Notes under the pieces: generated by a model
Database searches by the model: none
The model's input: only the letters and a program-made list of their open reading frames with translations
What the model was told of the DNA's origin: nothing
Shown here: positions 16,189-21,716 of the stretch, in pieces
How the letters are laid out: each line of letters opens with the position of its first letter
Position numbering within the stretch: position 1 is the first letter of the stretch
Program-made: the position numbers and the translations under genes
NCBI GenBank assembly: GCA_003531115.1
Contig: DQHT01000105.1
Coordinates: forward strand, 10,208-31,923
Direction of reading: 5' to 3'
DNA from: Bacteroidota bacterium
Lineage (GTDB): Bacteria > Bacteroidota > Bacteroidia > UBA8524
DNA: 21,716 bases

Positions 16189-18162
16189 ATGGAACTATCT
16201 GTCATTATCGTCAACTACAATGTCGAGCATTTTCTCGAGCAGGCCTTGCTATCTGTGCGTAAGGCATTGAAGCAGGTCGACGGGGAAGTGTGGGTGGTTG
16301 ATAACCGTTCGGTGGATGGGTCGGTGGCCATGGTGAGGAACAAATTTCCGGAAGTTCATCTGATCGCAAACGAAGACAATCCCGGATTTGCGGTGGCGAA
16401 CAACCAGGCTATCAAAAAGACGAAGGGCAAATACCTGCTGCTCCTGAATCCCGATACTGTCGTAGAGGAAGATACATTCCGGAAGATCATTGATTTTATG
16501 GATGCCCATCCGGATGCGGGAGGTTTAGGAGTAAGGATGATCGATGGCAAGGGCGAGTTCCTGCCCGAATCGAAACGCGGTTTGCCTACTCCGGAGGTGG
16601 CATTTTACAAGATGTTCGGCCTGTCGAAGCTTTTTCCAAAATCGCGCATCTTCGGACGTTACCATCTGGGTTTTCTGAGTAATGATGAGGTGCATGAGGT
16701 CGATGTGCTGGCCGGGGCATTTATGCTTTTGCGTAAAGAAACGCTGGAAAAGATCGGTCTGCTCGATGAAACCTTTTTTATGTATGGAGAGGACATTGAC
16801 CTCTCTTACCGGATAACTAAAGGAGGCTATAAAAATTACTATTTTCCTGATACCACGATCATCCATTACAAAGGCGAAAGCACCAAAAAGACTTCGGTTA
16901 ACTATGTGTTTGTCTTTTACCGGGCCATGGTCATTTTTGCCAAAAAGCATTACAGTGCCCGTTATGCGCGGCTTTTTGGGGTATTTATCAATCTGGCCAT
17001 TTGGTTTCGGGCAGCAATTGCCTTGTTTTTCCGTTTTGCCCAGGCCGCCTGGCAGCCGGCTTTGGATGCCGGCATTTTGTTCGGCAGCTCCTACCTGCTC
17101 AAACTCTATTGGGAGGCGAATAGTAAGTTTATCCGGGGAGGGGAGTATCCGCCCAAATACCTCTATATCAACGTGGTTGTCTATTGTATCTGTTGGATAT
17201 TGGGAGTCTATTTCTCAGGCGGTTACAAACGCCATGCCCCGCTCCGCAAGATCGTTTTCGGGATGTTTTCAGGCACCATTGCCATCGCCGTATTGTATGC
17301 CTTTGCTCCGGACAACCTGCGTTTTAGCCGTGCCCTAATCGTTATGGGTGCTGTGGGTGGAGGTTTCCTTCTTTTGCTCTACCGTTTGGTTGCCTATTTT
17401 GTTAAACATAAGTCGCTGAATTACGGCGAAAGAAAGGCCTATAACACCCTCATCGTGGGTATGCCCGACGAAGCCAAACGCGTGCGTGGCTTGCTCAACG
17501 AAAGTGGGGTACCCCATACCTTTCATGGTTATGTAGCCCCCGGAAAGGAGAAGATCGAAGCAGCAGAATACCTCGGAAGCCTGAATCATTTGCGCGAGAT
17601 CATCGAGGTTTTTCGGGTTACGGAAGTCATTTTTTGCGCCAAGGACATGGCTTCATCCGACATCATCCATTGGATGGGAACCCTTGGCGATGAGGAGGTA
17701 AATTTTAAGATCGTGCCCGAAGAAACACTGTATATCATAGGCAGCAACAGCAAAAACACAAATGGCGAATTTTATACCATCGACCTGAAATTATCCCTTG
17801 CCGATAAAAGCCAGCAGCGTAACAAACGCATTTTTGACCTGGCCAGTTGTCTGGTCATGTTACTCCTGCTGCCCTTTATGCTCCTGATGGTAACAAACCG
17901 AACAGGCTTCCTGCAAAACTGGTTTCAGGTATTGATCGGAAAAAAGACCTGGATCGGTTATCTGGAAGGGGGAGAAACTCAATATCTTCCATCCTTGCCT
18001 ACCGGGGTTCTAAATCCCGCAGGTAATGCTGATCTGAGCAGTTTGAGTTTGAGTCCGGATATCATCAATTTCCGCTACGCCCGGGATTTTAGTGTGAATG
18101 GGGAGTTGCAGATTTTATTGAGCTATTTGAGGTTGCTGGGAAGTAGGGAAGTAGGGAAGTAG
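16189..18162 (+). CDS. GT2 glycosyltransferase fused to a polyprenyl glycosylphosphotransferase-like region
   Basis: The 657-residue membrane protein has an N-terminal GT2 (GT-A) domain at about 1-240: start S-V-I-I-V-N-Y-N, the nucleotide/metal-site segment L-N-P-D-T (Asp89) and the catalytic-loop G-E-D-I-D-L-S-Y-R (Glu201, Asp202), similar to rhamnosyltransferase-type enzymes. Several membrane helices follow (about 262-403), then a Rossmann-like segment (N-T-L-I-V-G-M at 419-425) and a final region (545-651) that recalls initiating sugar-phosphate transferases: K-R-I-F-D-L then a hydrophobic helix, and Y-A-R-D-F-S-V-N-x-E-L-Q-I-L-L near the end. The catalytic core of those transferases appears missing. 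A role in assembling a surface polysaccharide or glycolipid is likely. I chose ATG 16189, not 16174, since the extra five codons are repeat sequence. The stop codon lies within an octamer repeat. Confidence 0.85.
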   Translation: MELSVIIVNYNVEHFLEQALLSVRKALKQVDGEVWVVDNRSVDGSVAMVRNKFPEVHLIANEDNPGFAVANNQAIKKTKGKYLLLLNPDTVVEEDTFRKIIDFMDAHPDAGGLGVRMIDGKGEFLPESKRGLPTPEVAFYKMFGLSKLFPKSRIFGRYHLGFLSNDEVHEVDVLAGAFMLLRKETLEKIGLLDETFFMYGEDIDLSYRITKGGYKNYYFPDTTIIHYKGESTKKTSVNYVFVFYRAMVIFAKKHYSARYARLFGVFINLAIWFRAAIALFFRFAQAAWQPALDAGILFGSSYLLKLYWEANSKFIRGGEYPPKYLYINVVVYCICWILGVYFSGGYKRHAPLRKIVFGMFSGTIAIAVLYAFAPDNLRFSRALIVMGAVGGGFLLLLYRLVAYFVKHKSLNYGERKAYNTLIVGMPDEAKRVRGLLNESGVPHTFHGYVAPGKEKIEAAEYLGSLNHLREIIEVFRVTEVIFCAKDMASSDIIHWMGTLGDEEVNFKIVPEETLYIIGSNSKNTNGEFYTIDLKLSLADKSQQRNKRIFDLASCLVMLLLLPFMLLMVTNRTGFLQNWFQVLIGKKTWIGYLEGGETQYLPSLPTGVLNPAGNADLSSLSLSPDIINFRYARDFSVNGELQILLSYLRLLGSREVGK

Positions 18163-18172
18163 GGAAGTAGGG
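18138..18172 (+). repeat. (GGGAAGTA)4 octamer array with G-quadruplex pattern
   Basis: Four perfect GGGAAGTA units plus a fifth GGG give five G-triplets with 5-nt loops, fitting the usual G-quadruplex pattern on the + strand. It encodes the last eight residues and the stop codon of the glycosyltransferase. Confidence 0.85.
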
Positions 18173-18182
18173 AGGTAAGGAG

Positions 18183-18222
18183 GACTTGGGGACTTGGAGA
18201 CGAGGAGACGAGGAGACTTGGA
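18183..18222 (+). repeat. Octamer array, left block (GAC[TT/GA]GG[A/G], 5 copies)
   Basis: Five contiguous 8-bp units in the order GACTTGGG, GACTTGGA, GACGAGGA, GACGAGGA, GACTTGGA. Confidence 0.85.
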
Positions 18223-18226
18223 GATG

Positions 18227-18259
18227 GTCCGTTTGCTGAGCTTGTCGAAGTAAACGGAC
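18227..18259. repeat. Hairpin with CTGAGCTTGTCGAAG core
   Basis: GTCCGTTT at 18227-18234 pairs perfectly with AAACGGAC at 18252-18259. The loop holds CTGAGCTTGTCGAAG, a sequence I recognise as the core of a short palindromic intergenic element seen in many bacterial genomes (recollection, not checked). It interrupts the octamer array. Confidence 0.7.
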
Positions 18260-18273
18260 GAGCAGAGACATCA

Positions 18274-18305
18274 GACTTGGAGACGAGGGGACTTGGGGAC
18301 AAGGA
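18274..18305 (+). repeat. Octamer array, right block (4 copies)
   Basis: Units GACTTGGA, GACGAGGG, GACTTGGG, GACAAGGA, the same family as the left block on the other side of the hairpin. Confidence 0.85.
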
Positions 18306-18352
18306 GAAGAGGGGATGAGGGGGTGGAGTTGAGGAGTTGTTAATATTCCCGA

Positions 18353-18940
18353 TCATTTAATAAAAATCCGATTTTCATAAATGGTTCTGATCTCTTTTGA
18401 TTTTACGTGCAGAATCCCCTTTTTTTTCAGGACGCTGGGATCGTTAATTAGCCGGGATTGTTCTTCTTTGTTTGGATCCAAATAGAGGGTGTCGCTTTGA
18501 ACAAGATACTTTCCTGATCGGGTTTTGGTCTCCAACTGATTGGAACTTTTGTAGTAGTATGTGCCATCTTGATACAGTTCCAGGTCATCACAAATTGACA
18601 TGTCGCAATCATTCCAACCCATTCGTTTTTGTCCGTGAAGAATTCTTGAACGATAAATACCGAAGATCAACGCAGGCAGAAGGGCTATCAGGTGGGCACG
18701 GTTAGAGAAGGAAAGGATAAAAGACAGGATACAGGAGAGCGCTAAAAGTCCAAAGGCCGTCATGGCCACATAGTCTGTGATTCGCTCAATTTCATAAACA
18801 CCACTGTAAACCCCAAGCTTGTCCCACCAGATCAGGTAGCTCATCGATGCAAGAGGCAGGATACTTAAAAGCAGGGGTAATTTAAATTTTACATTCACAA
18901 TTTTGGTTTTGTCTGAACTGTAAACATCCAAAAATTCCAT
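18353..18940 (-). CDS. Unrecognised membrane protein with a soluble C-terminal domain
   Basis: I do not recognise this 195-residue protein. The first 100 residues hold three likely membrane helices (about 20-40, 57-78 and 84-96). The remaining half is polar and seems beta-rich, with C-D-D-L-E-L-Y-Q-D-G-T-Y-Y-Y, S-G-K-Y-L-V-Q-S-D-T-L-Y-L and a K-x-I-R-T-I-Y end; this pattern of 'quantity-display' strands is seen in small lipocalin-like domains of Bacteroidota envelope proteins, but I cannot name a family. A weak box (TCGTTTTG on the minus strand at 18954-18961) lies 13 nt upstream. It follows another short envelope gene on the same strand with a 59-nt gap, so the two may be cotranscribed. Confidence 0.65.
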   Translation of the reverse strand: MEFLDVYSSDKTKIVNVKFKLPLLLSILPLASMSYLIWWDKLGVYSGVYEIERITDYVAMTAFGLLALSCILSFILSFSNRAHLIALLPALIFGIYRSRILHGQKRMGWNDCDMSICDDLELYQDGTYYYKSSNQLETKTRSGKYLVQSDTLYLDPNKEEQSRLINDPSVLKKKGILHVKSKEIRTIYENRIFIK

Positions 18941-18999
18941 TTTAGTATCTATGCAAAACGATTTTGAGCGGTCGCCAAAATGAGACCACGATTATCAGG

Positions 19000-19521
19000 T
19001 CATCGTGATTTACACTCAAAATAACTTAGTCGCCTTCCTGAATCCCCGGCACCGATTATAAAGATGTTTCCACTGTCGTCCCACATATTGTCTACGAGCA
19101 AATCTCCTTCCTTTGTCAACGCAAGGCGGACCCGGTTTATGTGATTACTGCTGTAAATAATGTGGATTACGGGGGGTATTTCCTTTCTCTTATTTCTGAA
19201 GTAAATCTCATAATACCCTTTGTCTGCAAATTTGCCATTAAAGACATTTTCAAACTTTTGACCATTGACTTCGTAAGACAGGATTAAGGCATTGCTGTCG
19301 TTGAAGCCCAGAGAAACGCTATCTGTGTTTACTACCCCAATTTCAAATAATTGCAAAAGAGAGGGTTCACTCCAATTGCTTCCCTTCTTTTTAAAAGAAT
19401 AGTTGCTTACGGTTGCCGAAAAATGGTTGTCAAAATAGGTAACTTTTGATTTTCTAAGGCCCATTCCCGACCTGCAGGAAGTAAAAAATAGCACTGTGAA
19501 AAGGATAATTAAAATTCTCAT
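19000..19521 (-). CDS. Unrecognised small lipoprotein
   Basis: This 173-residue protein opens with MRILIILFTVLFF and the lipobox FTSC (Cys16), so it should be exported and lipidated. The mature part is mainly polar beta strands (F-E-I-G-V-V-N-T-D-S-V-S-L-G-F, Y-Y-E-I-Y-F-R-N, V-I-H-I-I-Y-S-S-N) and ends L-S-Y-F-E-C-K-S-R. I see no known catalytic motif and cannot assign a family. It lies upstream of the membrane protein gene on the same strand. No promoter box was found. The start is supported by the signal peptide. Confidence 0.7.
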   Translation of the reverse strand: MRILIILFTVLFFTSCRSGMGLRKSKVTYFDNHFSATVSNYSFKKKGSNWSEPSLLQLFEIGVVNTDSVSLGFNDSNALILSYEVNGQKFENVFNGKFADKGYYEIYFRNKRKEIPPVIHIIYSSNHINRVRLALTKEGDLLVDNMWDDSGNIFIIGAGDSGRRLSYFECKSR

Positions 19522-19643
19522 GAAGTAGGAGTGACCTATCAGGCTAAATTAAGGGAAATGGATGGAAAAAGCCAGCCAGGAAGCACCACGGATATCATCT
19601 GGCCGGTAGGTTCATCCAATTCGGGTGAACTAAACACGAACTA

Positions 19644-19677
19644 TCTACGGGGTATCTTAGAACTATCCCCAAGTAGA
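19644..19677. other. Imperfect hairpin upstream of the IS element
   Basis: TCTAC (19644-19648) pairs with GTAGA (19673-19677) and GGGG (19649-19652) with CCCC (19667-19670), with a two-base bulge and a short AT extension toward the loop. It is the only structure I see in the spacer 19522-19684; a role is unknown. Confidence 0.35.
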
Positions 19678-19684
19678 CCATGGA
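19677..19684. repeat. Target-site duplication, left copy (ACCATGGA)
   Basis: Eight bases identical to 20743-20750, directly flanking the IS element. Confidence 0.9.
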
Positions 19685-20742
19685 GGCTCTGTTTAATATT
19701 GTTGTTTTTATTTATCTTTATAAAAAGGATTGGATATGAACACTTTAAATGAGTTGGTATCACGAATTGCTTTGTTAAGCGCTGATGATCAGGCTTTGGC
19801 AATAGAAAATATTAATAAGCTTCTGGAAGAAACAACCCTTGGAACTACTTCGGATAAAAGGCTTTTGGACATTCGCCAGACCGAAATGGCTAAGGCTAAA
19901 CTTCACTGTCTTCATTGTCATTCTGAGGATCTTATCGGTTTTGGATTTACGCCAAGAGGAGCCAGGCGTTACAGGTGTAAAAGCTGTTTACAGACGTTTA
20001 ATGAATTTACGGGAACTGCGGTTAATTCGAAACGGGACTTGAGGAAATTCAGTCATTATATAACGTGTATGCTTTCCGGGTATTCTCTTCGTAAGTGCGC
20101 ATTAGAGGTTGGTATTTCTTTGCCAACATCTTTTAAATGGCGCCATCATATCCTTTCCTCCCTGGAGAAAGCTGGTCAGCAACAGTTGGAGCACATTGTT
20201 GAGCTCGATGAGACTTTTTTTTTGTACTCAGAAAAGGGAAACAAAAAGATTGAGGGTAGAAAGCCTAGGAAAAGGGGTGAAAAAGCCACTAAAGATGGCA
20301 TGAACGAGGAACATGTTGGCGTTTTAGTTGCAAGTGATAGAACGGGTCATAGCGTGATCAACGTTGCTAGCCGAGGCAAGCTGACTAAGGCTGTCATACA
20401 TGAAACCGTTGGTAATAAAATATCCAAAAAGAACACGGTTGTGTCTGATTCAGACAGAAATATAGCCTTCTATTTAAGAGACAGAAAGATAGAACACATT
20501 AGGCTTAGTGCAAGGAAAAAGGAGCGTGTTAAAGACAAAATTTACCACACCCAAAATGTAAACAATCTCCAACAAAGACTAAAAGAATGGATAGCAAATT
20601 ATAGGGGAGTATCAAGCAAATACCTGCAAAATTACCTTTACCTGTTTCAAGCCTTAAATCTGGTTAAAACTGAAAGACATCAACTGTTACCATTGATATC
20701 ATTCATTTTTACAAACAAACAACTACAAACTTAAACAGAGCC
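19685..20742 (+). mobile_element. IS1595-family insertion sequence (1058 bp, complete)
   Basis: The ends are inverted repeats: the first 12 bases GGCTCTGTTTAA are the exact reverse complement of 20731-20742, and by eye 21 of the first 25 positions match. An 8-bp direct duplication ACCATGGA flanks it, the size typical for the IS1595 family. It carries a single intact transposase gene. Intact ends, intact gene and a perfect duplication point to a recent insertion. It landed in an ACCATGG heptamer array that becomes four contiguous units once the element is removed. Confidence 0.92.
19736..20734 (+). CDS. IS1595-family transposase
   Basis: The 332-residue protein has an N-terminal zinc ribbon (Cys58, Cys61, Cys81, Cys84) that precedes an ISXO2/IS1595-type DDE domain: first Asp158 in V-E-L-D-E, second Asp238 or Asp240 in V-V-S-D-S-D, then the family segment H-T-Q-N-V-N-N near 271-277 and R-G-V-S-S-K-Y-L-Q-N-Y-L near 290-301. 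It would catalyse movement of the surrounding element. I chose ATG 19736, which has an AGGA six nt upstream, over the in-frame TTG at 19730. The frame is intact and the stop is 8 nt before the right end, inside the transposon. Its AT-rich codon use differs from the neighbouring recR and glycosyltransferase genes. Confidence 0.93.
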   Translation: MNTLNELVSRIALLSADDQALAIENINKLLEETTLGTTSDKRLLDIRQTEMAKAKLHCLHCHSEDLIGFGFTPRGARRYRCKSCLQTFNEFTGTAVNSKRDLRKFSHYITCMLSGYSLRKCALEVGISLPTSFKWRHHILSSLEKAGQQQLEHIVELDETFFLYSEKGNKKIEGRKPRKRGEKATKDGMNEEHVGVLVASDRTGHSVINVASRGKLTKAVIHETVGNKISKKNTVVSDSDRNIAFYLRDRKIEHIRLSARKKERVKDKIYHTQNVNNLQQRLKEWIANYRGVSSKYLQNYLYLFQALNLVKTERHQLLPLISFIFTNKQLQT

Positions 20743-20770
20743 ACCATGGACCATGGACCATGGACCATGG
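20743..20770. repeat. (ACCATGG)4 heptamer array and right target duplication
   Basis: Four perfect ACCATGG units; the first 8 bases are the right copy of the IS target duplication. Each unit includes the palindrome CCATGG. The array is followed by TCTAAAAAAGG. Confidence 0.92.
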
Positions 20771-20837
20771 TCTAAAAAAGGATCATTTGGAACCGGCGTA
20801 CAACATTTTCAACTTTCAGGGAGTTTATCTAAATATC

Positions 20838-21635
20838 ATGCAAACCATTTATCTGCTTTTTTTCATTCCGGTTTTGGTGGCCTGTTATCCTGCCTCGTCG
20901 CAGGAAGAGAAGCGGGCGGTTCAGGATTCGCTGAGAGGAGATTCATCGCTGGTTGAGTTGGATCCGTATGCTATTGATTCATTGACATATGAACTAATGG
21001 CAGATTCATTGAGGAGTTATTCCGAGCTTCTTCAACTGGCCAATACAAAACGACAATCCTGGCAAACAAAACTAGCCGCTACTACCAATCCCTCATCCAT
21101 CGATACCCTTTTAAAGGAAGCCGGCAAAGACCTGGAAGGAGTATTGGTCCAGGGCTTATTTCCTTTCTGGTACGGCACCCCCTGGGATTTTAACGGTATC
21201 AGCAATGTGCCGGGAGAAGGACAAATTGCTTGTGGATATTTTGTAAGCACGACCTTAAAGCATGTTGGTTTTTCACTGAACCGCTATAAGGTGGCCCAGC
21301 AGAGTTCGAAAAGGGCCTGCGAAATATTTGCCCGTGGTGAAAAAGTACTGAAGATCAGTCCGGAGGATGTGGAAGCTTTAAAACGTAAGCTGGAAAACCT
21401 CGAACCGGGCCTGTACTGCGTCGGACTTGATTACCATGTGGGCTTTTTACTCAAACGTAAGGACCGGTATTTTTTTATCCATTCTTCCTATTTCGGGGTG
21501 GATGGGGTGGTGATCGAACCGGTTGAGACCTCCATGGCTTTTTATAGTCAGACTTATTATTTGAGTCCGATCACGACGAATAAGGTGCTGGTTAGGGATT
21601 GGGTTGAGGGGAGGGAGATTTCGTGGAATTTGTGA
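20838..21635 (+). CDS. Putative NlpC/P60-like cysteine-peptidase lipoprotein
   Basis: Starting at ATG 20838 the protein has 265 residues and a clean SPII signal with lipobox LVAC (Cys16). An upstream in-frame extension from 20760 would only add heptamer-derived residues in front of the signal and is rejected. The region 112-220 resembles NlpC/P60 or related papain-fold hydrolases: W-Y-G-T-P-W-D-F, then I-A-C-G-Y-F-V-S with candidate nucleophile Cys132, D-Y-H-V-G-F-L-L with candidate His200, and F-I-H-S-S (His215) as a possible third residue. If active it would cleave peptide or amide bonds, perhaps in peptidoglycan, near the membrane. An alpha-helical linker fills residues 20-105. The match is by motif only, so an inactive or unrelated fold is possible. 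It sits downstream of the IS element, which may have altered its transcription. Confidence 0.7.
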   Translation: MQTIYLLFFIPVLVACYPASSQEEKRAVQDSLRGDSSLVELDPYAIDSLTYELMADSLRSYSELLQLANTKRQSWQTKLAATTNPSSIDTLLKEAGKDLEGVLVQGLFPFWYGTPWDFNGISNVPGEGQIACGYFVSTTLKHVGFSLNRYKVAQQSSKRACEIFARGEKVLKISPEDVEALKRKLENLEPGLYCVGLDYHVGFLLKRKDRYFFIHSSYFGVDGVVIEPVETSMAFYSQTYYLSPITTNKVLVRDWVEGREISWNL

Positions 21636-21648
21636 CCATAGATCATGG
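21635..21648. repeat. Two degenerate heptamers (ACCATAG, ATCATGG)
   Basis: These overlap the last base of the lipoprotein stop codon and belong to the same family as the heptamers at 16125 and 20743. The rest of the window (21649-21716) shows no gene and ends in a C-rich run. Confidence 0.6.
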
Positions 21649-21716
21649 CTGGGAAATGTGCTCAAGGACTGTGGATTATGCAAAAATAACGCTACTTTCC
21701 TCCCCCTGCCCCCTCC

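Larger units (their letters stand above)
18163..18352. other. Purine-rich repeat region between convergent genes
   Basis: No gene is visible. After the GGGAAGTA array come octamer repeats (18183-18222 and 18274-18305), an intervening hairpin (18227-18259) and a G-rich tail (about 18306-18340). The + strand is strongly enriched in A and G apart from the hairpin. Confidence 0.75.

Noticed and set aside
19531..19752. A 73-codon frame upstream of and running into the IS
   Set aside because: It crosses the left end of the IS element, so its sequence is an artefact of the insertion; no ribosome site or known motif.
20753..20837. Earlier starts at 20753 and 20760 for a protein or longer lipoprotein
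   Set aside because: These ATGs are in the heptamer array; the lipoprotein signal begins at 20838.

Overview
The window looks like a chromosomal segment of a Bacteroidota bacterium. Supporting signs are two type IX secretion (T9SS) substrates (one with a type B/CHU_C C-terminal domain, one with a type A domain), several TAnnTTTG-like promoter boxes, SPII lipoproteins, and a GT2/pseudo-glycosylphosphotransferase fusion of a kind common in this phylum. A Saprospiria/Chitinophagia-like lineage is my inference; no rRNA or other phylogenetic marker is present.

Layout. 1-9834 (+): the 3' part of a giant surface protein made of about 31 PKD-like modules and a T9SS type B sorting domain, then a secreted class 3-type lipase and a low-molecular-weight tyrosine phosphatase, with gaps of only 17 and 20 nt. 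9831-12437 (-): an M1 aminopeptidase lipoprotein, convergent with the phosphatase and sharing stop-codon bases with it. 12450-13294 (+): a biotin carrier protein, divergent from the peptidase with a 12-nt gap, and a small exported MORN-like protein coupled to it by an ATGA overlap. 13300-13498: two facing copies of a dispersed repeat form a large imperfect palindrome between convergent genes. 13505-13891 (-): apaG. 13982-14074: a third copy of the repeat. 14173-16049 (+): recR and a T9SS type A cargo protein. 16050-16188: a promoter and a hairpin built from heptamer repeats. 16189-18162 (+): the GT2/pseudo-glycosylphosphotransferase fusion, whose stop codon lies in a G-rich octamer array. 18163-18352: purine-rich octamer arrays interrupted by a hairpin. 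18353-19521 (-): two unrecognised envelope proteins. 19685-20742: a complete IS1595-family insertion sequence with terminal inverted repeats and a perfect 8-bp target duplication, inserted in an ACCATGG heptamer array. 20838-21635 (+): a lipoprotein resembling NlpC/P60 cysteine peptidases.

The genes do not form one pathway. The common theme is the cell envelope and surface: a giant adhesin-like protein, a secreted hydrolase, an anchored peptidase, a glycosyltransferase and lipoproteins, mixed with housekeeping genes (recR, apaG, biotin carrier). The most unusual content is non-coding: an exact 1305-bp five-module super-repeat in the giant gene, promoter boxes lying 4 nt before start codons, a dispersed palindrome-forming repeat, and several families of 7- and 8-bp tandem repeats marking intergenic spaces. 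I did not recognise a complete undescribed defence or biosynthetic system; the heptamer/octamer and dispersed repeats are the best candidates for something undescribed.
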